From: Lutraria lutraria
Lineage: Eukaryota; Mollusca; Bivalvia; Venerida; Mactridae
Length of the DNA stretch: 64,000 nucleotides
Assembly: GCA_964023205.1 (NCBI GenBank)
Contig: OZ026843.1
Span: forward strand, 11,637,093 to 11,701,092
Direction: 5' to 3'
The first letter of the stretch is position 1, and each line of letters begins with the position of its first letter. The position numbers and the translations under genes were made by a program. Positions 1 to 10,746 of this stretch are shown here, piece by piece. The notes under the pieces were generated by a model. It searched no databases and was not told the origin of the DNA. It saw only the letters and a list, made by a program, of their open reading frames with translations.

Positions 1-1216
1 GTATGAAAATTATAAGTGCCATCTGATATTTAGTTCAGGTCTACATATCTGATAAGTTAGCTGGAATAGTATGGGACTTACAATAAATATCTGTGATACA
101 ATATCATGTACATTGTAGGTTGCTTAATATTTAATCAAATTGTACTCCCAAGAGAATATATGCTGCTTAAAGGTAATCATTTGAGGGATTCTGTCTTGCT
201 TGAATTTGAACTAAATCAACTATATTAACTTCATCTTACTGCAATCCAAAACTATTTCTACGAATTGCTTGTGAAACTGTTAAGATCTTAAATTGATCAG
301 AGAAGCAGTTAAATTTGGTACTCTAATTTACATGTTGTATTATGATGCATTCTTGCGTGACTGATTTTTACATCAGACTTGACTTACACTTATAAGGTGA
401 TTATACTGGTATTATATGCATAATTCTTATTCATAGTTCCCAGTTTAAAAGCTTCTACAGTTGCTATGAGCAATATTATTCCCTTATTTCCTATAAGTTT
501 ATCTGTGAAACCACCATTAGTGGTATTATATAATGTTAAATAATACCATAGTGGTCAATAATGGGTGACAGCTCTTCAATTATTTACTAATTAAGAGATT
601 ATCTTATGCTGATGCAAATGATTTGATGAAACAGACCAAAACATGAGTTGAATTATGAATTATTAAAACATCGGACGTGTATAACAGCAGATGAAATCTT
701 TGATATGATGTCATGCTATGGTAAAATAGTCCGTTCTGCATGATTATCATGGAGTGTGGGCATTAGTTCTAGTCCTGCAGTACTAATTTCATGTGACAAT
801 TTACAAAGGCTTCTGGGAATGCAGAAAAATATCAATGACACTTGAATGCAAACAGTACTCATCCATCTGTTTTATCCTAATGCCTTTTGCACATTTTTTT
901 TCATAATTCAGGTTCTAAGATTTAAAATCAGTATCCAGAAACATCAGTTATACTTTGTACAGTTTATTCCATTTTATTGCATGAATCTCTATCCATAAAA
1001 TCATGGAGGAATTAAAGAAAAAAGTTTCTGAGTATAAGATTTTTGATTTGTTGAAAGCTTTCTTTATCTGTTACATATTTATTTTGAATGATAACTCAAT
1101 TGATGCTGATAGATCAACAGATAATTTGCAAACTGGTTGTAAGTCTAACATTTTCTTCATGCTTGTACTTTCAGCATGTTTGTATAGATATAGCTAGAAC
1201 TAATATTCACTTGATG
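1..1216. other. 5' flank, nothing recognised
   Basis: AT-rich sequence without recognisable coding potential. A loose inverted repeat around a TGGTATTAT motif lies near 508-560. The short ORF at 1003-1197 has no domain character. Confidence 0.5.
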
Positions 1217-1397
1217 AATATCAAAGTACTCAAGGAACTGAACTTGCATAGATTTGCACTTCAACATGGAATAAGAACTAGTTTAACAATATTGCATGGC
1301 AGATGTAGAAAAACATACACTGTGATCCACATCAAAATTCATGCATACCGAGCGAGTGGTAGCTATGGAAAGTTTAACTATTGTTCAGTTTCTAAAA
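1217..1397. repeat. Dispersed repeat family A, copy 1
   Basis: This is one of five copies of a repeat of about 180 bp. Shared landmarks are ATCAAAGTACT, GAACTAGTTTAACAAT, AATTCATGCAT, GCGAGTG and TAGCTATGGAAA. It has the same orientation as the copy at 5437 and the opposite orientation to those at 22691, 29649 and 60390. The class of element is unknown. Stop-free stretches across it are accidental. Confidence 0.7.
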
Positions 1398-1691
1398 TTA
1401 GGGAAGGGAGGTATAAAAACTTCCTTTTTTCTGAAAGTTTTAGTGAGAAAATGATGTACGATTCATCCCCAAATATATTCGTATTTGGGATTTTGCTATT
1501 AGAAACTTTTGAGGTGGTTTCCTTGACAGTAACTAAATGTTCTTCCTGTTTCAATGAATTATCTTCCAATTAATGATCAAATTCACTTGTTTTGGTCAGT
1601 GTGTTGTCTTTTTCATCAAATCATTAGAAGTATTTACCAATCACCAAAATAACAATCACCCAAATAACTAAGAGATCAGGCAACTTAATGC

Positions 1692-2287
1692 TTAACAAGA
1701 AAAAGGTAGACGAATTACAAGAGGTTTTGGTTTAAGTTTTTTTGTATGAAGTTGCTTTTTTTTCATAAAGGATATTGACAGTCTATTTTATTCATTCCTC
1801 CATTATGAAGAGTATAGCACTATTTACAAGTTGTAGATAATACACATGTAATTGACAATCATGTACTTCGCAAGTACATGGTAATACCATACTATATATC
1901 AATGGAATAAAGTACACCCTAAATACTACCAAGTTCACCATAATCTGCTATGATACAACCACATTAAACTAAAACTTCATGTCTTCTCATGACATTTCTG
2001 ATATTATGTCACAACAACGTATCTAGGTCGACATCATAGAACAATTTTTTACTAATGCCTACATTACTTACTTACCTTTCAATAAAAGAGCAGACAAACT
2101 ATTCATTCAAACACAACAGGTTACTTGACAAATAGCCGGTCCAATGACTGACCAATCAAATGACAGATATCACCATTAGCCAATCAAATGGCCAGGATTA
2201 CCCAAAATAGTAATAGACACTATACTATATATTCTGCAAATAACTATAATAAACTAGTACCCATGACTAAAATTTGTCTAGAAAAAA
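1692..2287. repeat. Unclassified dispersed element B, copy 1 (uninterrupted)
   Basis: It matches 25091-26033 over most of its length: GAATTACAAGA, TTTATTCATTCCTCCATTA, GGTAATACCATA, and a long stretch around CCAATCAAATGGCCAGGATT near 2150-2220. This copy has about 110 bp near 1930-2035 that the other lacks. It also carries a perfect hairpin at 1860-1880 (CATGTACTT, cgc, AAGTACATG). No coding sequence or terminal repeats were recognised. Confidence 0.8.
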
Positions 2288-2551
2288 CGCCCAGGTTTTC
2301 CATGACTCTATCGCTTCGAGATACAGGACAACACAAATTACAAAGGTATATTTTAGGGCAAACCAATTTTCTGCTGAAGAATGAGCTGTTAAATAACAAT
2401 TAGTGAAAACTTTCAAACCTTAATTGTGTGATTCTATTTATTGTTCTAAAAAGCAACAAATCAATGAGCAGCTCTTAGAATATAATAAAGCAGACATAAT
2501 GAATATGAAATCGGTTTTAAACTTGTTTCTGAATCCTTTAAAAACAATTAA

Positions 2552-2632
2552 TGAAGTCATGATTTTTGTCTTGAACTACTCTTGCATACTTCATGAACAG
2601 TTCATGAAGTATAAATAACTATTTGACAGGGT
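2552..2632. repeat. TTCATGAA small repeat, copy 1
   Basis: This is one of four copies of a repeat of 75-90 bp built from palindromic TTCATGAA motifs, with a TCTTGAACTA core and a TAACTATTTGACAGG end. Here ACTTCATGAACAGTTCATGAAGT is itself a near-perfect palindrome. Other copies are near 12.7, 32.2 and 56.0 kb. Confidence 0.65.
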
Positions 2633-3976
2633 TTGATTCAATGTTTTACCAAATCTTATCATCCAATGTTCATCTCTTTGTGTTCTGTATCAGTGTAATT
2701 CATGAAAACAGTCTGCGAAATTAGCATTAATTTTGTCCTATTGTCCGGGACAACCAATTTTTCTATCGGACAAACAAAATTTTGATTCGGACAACCAAAT
2801 TTTCATTAACAAATCAAAGCAAAAGCAGCTAAAATTTCCGTTTCGGGCATCCACATTTCAAATCTTAATTTCACAGACTGAAATACTGGCTTACTGGAGA
2901 TAGGAATCAATGCTTTTGTCATTTTGCATTGTTTAAGTCCCTTATGCAATAAAACATAATTAAAGGACAGGTAGGTGGAAAAATACCTCACACCTTGTCA
3001 GTCTGTGACTGAATCAGGCTTAGAAGTGTTAATTGAACGAACACACAGTATAGGAGAACAAATTTACAGGTCCTCATCCCTTTTCTCCGGAAGTTATTGA
3101 TCCATTGAGGTATTTTCTATTTGGGTACCTTTGTAGAAATGAGTGTCATTAGCTGTGAAGCGGTTCAATACAATACATTTTCAATGGACACTCTAGTCTC
3201 ATGCTATTGTCATGGTGGCAACATCACTGATACAGTGTAAAATGCTATTGGACTGAGTATATTGGTTATGGAGACTGTTTCGTTAGTTCTTCTGCTGATT
3301 TTCAATAAATGCTATCATACTATTCGGATATTTTCTCTGTAGCTGATCGTACAGAGTTGGAAAGACAGCAGATTTATTCTTGGAATGAATTTACTCTCAC
3401 ATACTCCTGGGGGTTGTAATTTCATTTATTGCAGACTTCTGTGTCCACATTCGGCAAATATTTTGTAGAAATTAACTCTACCTAACTTGAGTGCCACTGA
3501 TATTGTGAACCTACATTGTGACAATACTCTTGATTGAATCTTGGACCTTATTAAGGCAATGTGTGAAGGATCTTGTTAAATGTGGCATGATATATGTAGA
3601 TAATATTACCTTGATCAGTAAGGTTAATGAACAGTGACATAGTTGATGATAACGGGTCTTTAATTGGTTGGTTCAACAAGAACCTGCTTAAGCACCAGTT
3701 TAGTGGCAATTGTAGTTGAGTGCATGAAAATTGGTGGCATAATTGTTTATGTAGACTGTGTAGAATAACTGCTCTGAAACAGACTTTTTTAACAAGAGTT
3801 GATATCACTAATACTGAAGGTGTTCAAATTTTCTGTAGTGATTTATTGTGATTGGATAGTGAATTTTTTGGCTTTTGAAGGTTAACATTTTAATTGATTT
3901 TAATTAGTTGTTTGAAAAATACAGCTTTGTTGCTTGTGTTAAATGATTTTTGAATAGTATAATTGTCTATCTAAAA

Positions 3977-3999
3977 AATCATAAATCATTTTTATGATT
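3977..3999. repeat. Perfect 9-bp hairpin upstream of exon 1
   Basis: AATCATAAA and TTTATGATT form a perfect stem with a 5-base loop about 300 bp before the start codon. It is AT-rich and may be chance. Confidence 0.4.
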
Positions 4000-4283
4000 G
4001 TCGCTCAAAGAGTTACAACCAGTCAACTTCATGATTTTGATGATACAAAAAAGAAATTTATTTTTTAGATAAATTCTAAAGCGAGGAATAAAAAATATCA
4101 TCAAAAAAACAAAAGGTTTCTATGGGATGATATTGTGATGGGAAGAAACAGCATGAATTGATAGGATTGTAATAGCCTGGATAAAGAAAAGATAAACATT
4201 ATCAAGATAAAAAAGAACCCGATTGGCTCTTGAATTACGATATAATTCTCTAGAGAAGGATAATTTCCACATTTTCTGGGGGA

Positions 4284-4295
4284 ATGTTTGGTTGA
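4284..4295 (+). promoter_or_regulatory. Minimal upstream ORF before the receptor start
   Basis: ATG TTT GGT TGA forms a three-codon upstream ORF that stops four bases before the first main ATG. If the mRNA leader includes this segment, scanning ribosomes would meet it first and initiation on the receptor could be damped or use reinitiation. Whether the transcript includes it is not visible from the sequence. Confidence 0.35.
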
Positions 4296-4299
4296 CAAG

Positions 4300-4339
4300 A
4301 TGATGTCATGGATATTATCTGCCCTGCAGATTTTCTCAG
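4300..4339 (+). CDS. IGSF9-like: Coding exon 1 of a Turtle/IGSF9-like receptor: first half of the signal peptide
   Basis: This short exon opens with two adjacent ATGs (4300, 4303) and encodes MMSWILSALQIFS plus one base of the next codon. It ends in a consensus donor, CAG|GTAAGT, leaving phase 1. Exon 2 at 48919 is the matching phase-1 acceptor. Joining them restores a Gly codon and continues as ILCIQA-NSKAS, giving a hydrophobic stretch (about residues 4-18) and a plausible cleavage site after Ala20. The reading frame is closed upstream by TAA at 4261, with no other in-frame ATG between, so this start is favoured. The -3 base is A, a fair initiation context. A phase-1 intron in or after the signal peptide is common in immunoglobulin-superfamily genes. 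The exon is called from signal-peptide chemistry, donor quality and phase fit rather than homology, because signal peptides are not conserved. An alternative first exon elsewhere cannot be excluded. Confidence 0.68.
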
Positions 4340-5436
4340 GTAAGTGTTAAATTGTTAGATTGAATACTTCCTTCCTGGTAAATAATCATATTTATTTTGC
4401 GCTGCATTTTTGTGCTTGACAGTTGAGTAAAATATACTGGTACATAGCTGTTATATGCCATCTTCCTCAAGTGGAAGAATGCTATCTGCCACTGTTTACT
4501 TACAGCAGCTCCTGATAAGCCTTGAAAGTATGGGTTTTTATCTCTGTTTGATTCTATGCCTTTCTAAAAACATCATCAGATTTATGACACAGAAAATGAG
4601 GTTGTTGAATTTATTATATTTATTATTCTGAATGGTATTGACACTCAATTATGATTTATTTTTTATTTATGAGTGGTATCCATTTTTACCGTCTTGGTAA
4701 ACTAATTATTACAAATTACTTTCGTAATTGGTTTCAATGGTGAGTTTTTTGCGTATTTCTATGATTTTTGTATTTCTAAAGCGTGTATTTATAAGTATTA
4801 AAGTATTATTTATTTTGATATAATTATCTTTGTACGTCTAGACAGAACTTTATGCATATTTATACAATTTTAACTATTTTGTACTGAGTTTCTAACAATT
4901 TATCTTTTAAAGCTCTACTTTAACCAATTTTTTAAATTACATTATTAGAGGTTAATTAACAATTGAAGATCAATTAAAGTTAAAATTTTAAATTTAAAGA
5001 GATTCATTGAGATGGCATATTATCTTGAAACATATCACTTGTGTCAGAGATATGAGGTAATATGTTGCTAGGTTACATAATTGCATTCCATGTACTAATG
5101 TGCTTGATTAGGAAATCAATATGTTCCATGATAATATGATAATTAAAACCTAACAAATCTTTTTCATATAATCTTAATATGAATCATTATGATCACATCA
5201 ATCATCTGTGTGATGTTACAGTTAGAATGGCTGCTTGTGAAAAGGTATAAATCATACCAGTTTTGATCTGATTGATACCAAGGGAATATTTGGTGTGGTA
5301 ATAGTGTAATAATTTATTCCTTATTATTATATGACACTCCGCTATTTGCATCCTTTAAGTGACAGTTTACCTCATTCACTTATGTTGATGGATCAAGAGA
5401 AAGGAGTATTTTCACTTTAATTTTTATATGTAATAT

Positions 5437-5629
5437 AAATCAAAGTACTGAATGTTCTCATGGAAACTGAACTTACACAGACTTGCACTGCACCACAGAA
5501 TAGGAACTAGTTTAACAATTGCATGGTGGATGTAGTTAAACATAGTGCAAAGGTCCGCATAAGAATTCATGCATGCTCAAAGCGAGTGACAGCTGTGGAC
5601 GGCTGAATTATCATTCAGTTTCCAATAAA
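5437..5629. repeat. Dispersed repeat family A, copy 2
   Basis: Second copy of family A, in the same orientation as 1217-1397. It shares ATCAAAGTACTGAATG, CTTGCACTGCA, GGAACTAGTTTAACAATTGCATG and AGCGAGTGACAGCTGTGG. It is the most complete copy for aligning the others. Confidence 0.7.
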
Positions 5630-5819
5630 TGATATCATATGACCATATCTCTTGCTACATTACAGCTCATTTATACATAATGGATAAATGAGCAACATAT
5701 GGATACTTGTTAGGTGACATATAGTATGATAATTGTTTTATATGACCAATTTTTCAGTATCACCATGCTAAGCCTTCATATATCGTAATAAACTATGTGC
5801 TGTTAGAAATAGTCTGTAC

Positions 5820-6250
5820 TCTATGACCAGTTTCTATTGCCATTCATTAATTTGACCAATATATATTTATTATCATAATATAACTGATAAATATATTGCT
5901 GTACTGTGACCGATATATCTATTAATATCATGTGACCAATATATTCATTGTTGTCATGTGACCAATATATTCATTGCTATCATGTGACCAATGTATATAT
6001 TTATTAATATCATCATGTGACCTATTATATTTATTATTCTGCTGTGACTGATGCATTCAATAATGTCATGTGACAAATATTTTAATTTCTATTATGTGAC
6101 AAATAAATTTATCACTGTCATGTGACCAATATATTCATTGTTATCATGTGACGAATGTATTCATTGTTATCATGTGACAAATGTATTCATTACTATCATG
6201 TGAACAATGTATTTATCACTATCATGTGACTGATATTGTTAATTACTGTT
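5820..6250. repeat. 26-bp minisatellite (CATGTGACCAATATATTCAT type)
   Basis: About 15 tandem, diverged units of 26 bp (a few are 29-30 bp). Each begins with CATGTGAC and continues with CAATRTATTCATT and TRTTAT. The best preserved units lie at 5935-5990 and 6118-6235; edges decay on both sides. It is intronic and non-coding. Confidence 0.85.
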
Positions 6251-6906
6251 ATGCGACCTGAACACATTTAGTTAAATAAACAGATTAAGAATGATGTACC
6301 ACTCTTTGCCAGTAACTAGACTTTATTCTTATCAGAACATCCACATTTTTTTATGGATGCAGACTATAGAATCCATGAAATTAACACTCCCTGTTAGTTG
6401 GAGTCAGTTGTGCACTTGATATTTCGTCCAACTCTCAAATGGTCTGTTTTCCCCATTTTAACACAGACAATGCTTTGTCAATTGTTCTAATTATATGTAA
6501 ATTGTTTCTGCTCTGAAGGCCCGATGAGGTGGCTACATCCTTTCAGTCTCACTTTATATTTTCTTTTCAGAATTAATCTTAGGTTTATTTATCATTACAA
6601 TCTTCAATACTTAGCTCCCTTTGCACAAGATACTCAATAAAATTAAGCTATTGTAATGGACCAGACCTTGTGGTTATATAACTTGAGAACAGTCTCTGAA
6701 ATATGATATTTGAGCTCAGATACCGATCTCAAGTTTTATAACTTAAGACTCAGTGTATATTGCCTCAGTCTCATGCTTCAACATATTTTATGACTGATTT
6801 TTGTATGGCTGTATGTTTTAACTAAGATAACTCTTATAACACCTAAATAAGTTATGTTCCTTGAATGTGTAAAATTTTCGGTTTTCTCTAGTTGATGAAA
6901 TTGTAT
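6251..6906. other. Intron stretch, nothing recognised
   Basis: AT-rich intron sequence between the minisatellite and the next element, with no coding or repeat signal I can name. Confidence 0.5.
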
Positions 6907-7325
6907 TTTTATGCCCCCGTATCAATAGATCGGGGGCATATTGTTTTTGGTCTCTCTGTTTTTCTATTTGTCTGTTTGTACCAAACTTTAACCTAGCCTA
7001 TAAAATCAAAACGCTTGCACCTACATTCATCAAACTTCATATTTAGGTTCCTCACGACAACCTCTACAGGACCTGGGCATTTTCAGGTCAGTAGGTCTAA
7101 GGTCAAGGTCATGGGGTCATGGTGTTTAAAAAAATTTGTACATTTCTTTTAGGACACTACTCCTACATTTTTCATGGGATTTTGACGAAACTTTCACATA
7201 TATACCGGGTTTTGTGATTCGATCATTTTTTTATGGAATTTAGGCCCTTTGTTTATTTTGTGCATTTTCAAGTTAAAGCGCAACTGGAGGGGGCATTGTG
7301 TTTTTGAAACACAGTCATCTTGTTT
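6907..7325 (+). mobile_element. Hairpin-headed non-autonomous element (ATGCCCCCG type), copy 1
   Basis: It opens with a hairpin of 9-bp arms (ATGCCCCCG / CGGGGGCAT), followed by TATTGTTTTTGGTC, GGTCAAGGTCATGGGGTCAT and a GAGGGGGCATTGTGTTTTTG segment, and ends in CATCTTGTTT. The copy at 31482-31906 matches end to end. That copy has about 27 bp, after TTTCACA, that are missing here. Non-coding; the architecture resembles pearl/HINE-like elements of bivalves (inference). Confidence 0.8.
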
Positions 7326-8687
7326 TTCTTTGAAAACATTTTTTGGTCATTTTTAGAATATGGTCCTCTAGTTCACTTAACCTTTGAAAAGGATTTTTTC
7401 TTATTGAATGTCAAAGTTTGTTTAACTAAAGCATGATATTGATATTCCAAATAGTGAATGAATATTCCTTCACTTTAATGAGTTTTTAATGGAATAATTT
7501 GATGACTTAAAATTCAATATCTAAATTTGAAAGTCCTTGATTGTTGGGTTCCTAATTTAGATGTCAAATACAAATTTATTTATGAACAAAATTTATAATC
7601 CTTTACAAAGCTATAACACTGATTGGCTCCTCTCTGAATGCCACCATGTCATTGGTTAATACTGAGGCTCATCATGAGCCAATCAGTGACTTGGAATTTG
7701 TGACTTAATTAAATGTCTCCATGTTGTTCCTTATAATATTGGAAGTTTCAGTGTATTTTGCTTGAGTACTTATTTATTTAGTATCTGGACTTTCTCAAGT
7801 GTATTAAGTAATTGGTCAATTTATCATTTAATTAAAGTCAATTAGTGATGTTTATTAGTCAAGGGTGAATGCATTAGGTACTTGATTTAGATCGTTAATA
7901 TCAATTAATGTAGTTATATTGGCATGCATTTTTTAGAAAATCAAGAGCGGTAAAAAAAGTTAATGAATAAAGAAAAAAAGAAGGTTGTAACCACTTCTAA
8001 AAGGAAATGGATAGATCCTTGTTAGGATAGGTGACTTTTAATAACTATTAGCCTTTTGCCTGTTTTCATTTGGGTATGTGATGTCTCTACAAATTCACAA
8101 AACATACACCAAACGTTATATTATGGACCAGCTCAGTTTATAATCAGATAATGTTTTAAATTCAGAAAATGTTACAAATTTAAACTAGTTATTTTAAAAG
8201 GATTGTAGCATATGCAGTCTACATTAAAGAAACTTTCTTGGTTTATATGTCCCATGAACACAGTTAATGTTTACTGTCTGTCTGCACATGGTCGGATTTA
8301 CTCTTTAACTCTGTGAGTGATATCACCTAAGATGTTAGCAATTTCTTCTAGATTCGATCAAGTTTACCATCCCTCATTTTGACTTAATTGAATGTCGTCT
8401 GAAAGAAGAGTTCCATGTTGCATAAACTTTGGTAAGTTTGTCACAATACGTCTTTTAAATAACAGACTAATGACTTAAATGATTAAAATAATACCCAAAG
8501 AAATGCCCAGCGGGAGTTTCAGTTATAAAAAAATATTGAAATCAGACGCAGTATTGTCTCAACATTTTTTGCTTGTGTTGGATGCAATTTAAAGGACTTT
8601 TAATGCATTTATAGTAGTGATAGTAATTCATAGTGAGCTGGAAATATTTCATTCATTTTTGTGATGGTGTTTCTTATGGATTTGGTT
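7326..8687. other. Intron stretch with one inverted repeat
   Basis: Plain AT-rich sequence apart from perfect 13-bp inverted arms at 7617-7629 and 7676-7688 (CACTGATTGGCTC and its complement), 46 bases apart, each containing a CCAAT-type pentamer. Confidence 0.5.
7617..7688. repeat. Inverted repeat, perfect 13-bp arms
   Basis: CACTGATTGGCTC at 7617-7629 pairs with GAGCCAATCAGTG at 7676-7688. It could be a tiny (72-bp) inverted-repeat element or a cruciform. The paired ATTGG/CCAAT words could also bind NF-Y, but in an intron this is speculative. Confidence 0.6.
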
Positions 8688-9178
8688 CATTATACCCCCG
8701 CAAACAAAGTTTGAGAGTGGGTATATTGGAGTCACTCTGTTGGTCAGTCCTTCCGTCTGTCTGTCCACATAAAATATCACAAGTTTGTGGAGCGCACTTC
8801 TCCGACATTCTTTAGGCTATTGCAATAAAACTTTAAACATCTTATCACCATGAAGCGTAGATGTGCAAGACACAAGTTTCATTCCCAGCGATTCACTCAT
8901 TCCAGAGTTTTGTGCCCTTGAACTTAGCCATATAGTGTACCATGGCAGTCTTAGTTTGTGAGGCAAACTACTTCCACATTTTTCAAGGGATTGAATTGAA
9001 ACTTGAAATATGTTATCAATATGAAATGCAGATGTGCAGGACACAATTTTTTTCATGCCCAGTGATCCACTCATTGCAGAGTTATGTCCCCTTGAACGTA
9101 GCCATATAGTGTACTATTGCATTCTTAGTGTCAAAGCGACGGCGGGGGTATTAGTCACCTCTGTTACTGCTCTAGTTG
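8688..9178 (+). mobile_element. Hairpin-headed element (TATACCCCC type), copy 1 (uninterrupted)
   Basis: It starts with TATACCCCCGCAAACAAAGT and GTGGGTATATT (head hairpin) and a GTCTGTCTGTCC stretch. Then come two tandem monomers of about 175 bp, each running from a CACTTCTCC/ACTTCCACA word through ATCACCATGAA or ATCAATATGAA, GATGTGCA and CCACTCATT to CATATAGTGTAC. It closes with GGGGGTATTAGTCACCTCTG and CTCTAGTTG. The copy at 56592-57458 is split by another element. Short ORFs here are accidental. Confidence 0.8.
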
Positions 9179-9263
9179 TTATTGAAATCACTTTTATTTT
9201 AGTAGATAAATGCCATTTTTCAATGATATTTCGGTTATATACAGTGTTCAGTGTCTTCAGTAC

Positions 9264-9408
9264 GTTTTCCTGGCTGTTACATTCTAACCATAACTTACAT
9301 TTTTGTCAAATTTTCATAGAAGACTATGACTTGATGCCTCGGGGATTTGAACTTGGTTCACCAGGTTTCATATACTGAGTAACCACTGGACCATGCCTGG
9401 CTGCGGCC
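9264..9408 (-). mobile_element. tRNA-derived SINE, family S, copy 1
   Basis: Read on the - strand it has GGTCCAGTGGTTACTC (A-box region), AGTTCAAATCCCC (B-box like) and the family body CTTCTATGAAAATTTGAC. The tail TTATGGTTAGAATGTAAC corresponds to TTACTGGTTAGAATACAGT in other copies. The tRNA arms do not close, so this is not a tRNA gene. Confidence 0.75.
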
Positions 9409-10559
9409 TATTACAAATTGCTGATTGAATTATTTTGTAACTATTACCTATAATATTATTATTATCAATATTAGAAGAATGTTTTTAGTGCTAATTGATG
9501 CTTTCATTCACCTTCTTTTGGGCATTTCTAATAATGATAGTAAAATGTCCAAAGTCTTCTTTAAAGTAAAAGATTGATATTTCATTCAAAAAAAATTATA
9601 GTAAAGTTGAAAGTTCTTGGTGTGTTTTAAGTGTAAAGTGCTGATAGTTATAAATTTTAAGTTGGGGTGTTTATGACGCCCTTAAAATTTGTATTGCTTA
9701 CATTTCAGGTAATATCCCTTAAGGTTATACCAAAGCAACAACATTTAGATTACACTCAAACATCTTTGTGCTGTGGTATTACTGTTTAGTTGTAATAGAA
9801 AATCAAGCCTTTAAACTTTGCTTTTATTGTAAAATGATGTATGATGAGCCAGTGTTGAGGAAATAATTTCTAAAGTTTTTGTACAGTTATTTTAAATTGA
9901 TTATACTGTAGGGATTTCTAATGCCACTACATTTAAGCGCCTTGCAAGAAGGGTTATTAAAATAAAAGTCTGAGTTGCAGTCCACAATTTTACTTGGAAG
10001 ATATTCACAAAACATCTTACTTTGTTATGTTGCAGTCAAAATGAATTGTACTCAATTCTCACTGGGCCAATAAGGAATAATCCTGTGAAGGCCTCTCCTC
10101 TCTTTAAAGTGTTTGTGTCAATATTAGGTGTACATGAGGTCATGCTTTTTAAATGTCATTGCAGATTTCTGCTTGACAGTGTCAACATTTATCTAATTTA
10201 TTAAGTGTCAAATCAATATGTTCATCTTTTTAGCAAGTCTTTGTTAACTGTAGTTATATTTCCTCAACAAAGGCTCACCATACATCATTTTATACCAATA
10301 AATAGTTCTTGATTTACCCTATTTCTTCTGCTTTCTGAAGATTTGAACTATAAACTTTATCTCAGAACTTTACTTAACAATATTATATTTTTTATATTCT
10401 AAGAGAAGTTTTGTTGACCTGTATACCTACCTGTCCTATATATGGGGGATGTTAGTAGAAACAACAGTATTGTTTTTTTCCCTTATATGAAAAATGTCTT
10501 GAAACAACAAGAGTGTTTAGCGCACACTGACAATTCAGCTTGTTGGTTGTTACCATATC
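9409..10559. other. Intron stretch, nothing recognised
   Basis: AT-rich with no named repeat. An AACAAGAGTG word at 10507 may be the edge of a decayed - strand hairpin-headed element, but its body is not recognisable. Confidence 0.4.
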
Positions 10560-10746
10560 ATACAGCACAATCTCTCGCACTCCAGAGTGGCCCTCTGTAG
10601 AACAACAACCTCTCTATAACAACACCTTAAACATTTCCTTAAGCTGATATTAACTATTAATTTAACCTCCATAGAGCACCCACATCTAAACAACGGCCAA
10701 TACTTGCAGCTCCCACAGGGTGTTGGTCTACAAAGGTTGCACTGTA
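10560..10746 (+). repeat. CTCTRTAGAGCAACAACCTCT family, copy 1
   Basis: A repeat of about 185 bp containing CCCTCTGTAGAACAACAACC, AACAACACCTTAAA, TTTAACCTC, AACAACGGCCAATA and TACAAAGGTTGCACTGTA. The ends TACAGCACAA and TTGCACTGTA are imperfect inverted repeats, as in a MITE. Other copies are at 15268-15443 (- strand) and 55118-55315. Confidence 0.7.

Larger units (their letters stand above)
2633..4299. other. Proximal 5' flank and probable 5' UTR of the IGSF9-like gene
   Basis: This stretch ends at the receptor start codon. It has no clear TATA box, CpG cluster or recognised motif. The last 220 bp are purine-rich. Near 2740-2815, GGACAACCAAATTTT-like words recur three times about 27-30 bp apart, a short degenerate tandem repeat. 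The transcription start cannot be placed. Confidence 0.4.

Noticed and set aside
508..560. Inverted repeat around TGGTATTAT
   Set aside because: The arms are interrupted and AT-rich; not clearly beyond chance.
1088..1573. 161-codon open frame on the + strand
   Set aside because: It runs through a dispersed repeat (family A copy 1), has no domain character and no splice context, and its composition matches the surrounding intergenic DNA.
9034..9378. 114-codon open frame on the + strand
   Set aside because: It spans the end of a hairpin-headed element and a reverse-oriented SINE, both non-coding.
10507..10516. AACAAGAGTG word as a - strand tail of a hairpin-headed element
   Set aside because: No monomer or head could be followed from it; kept only as a caution for the orientation-bias finding.
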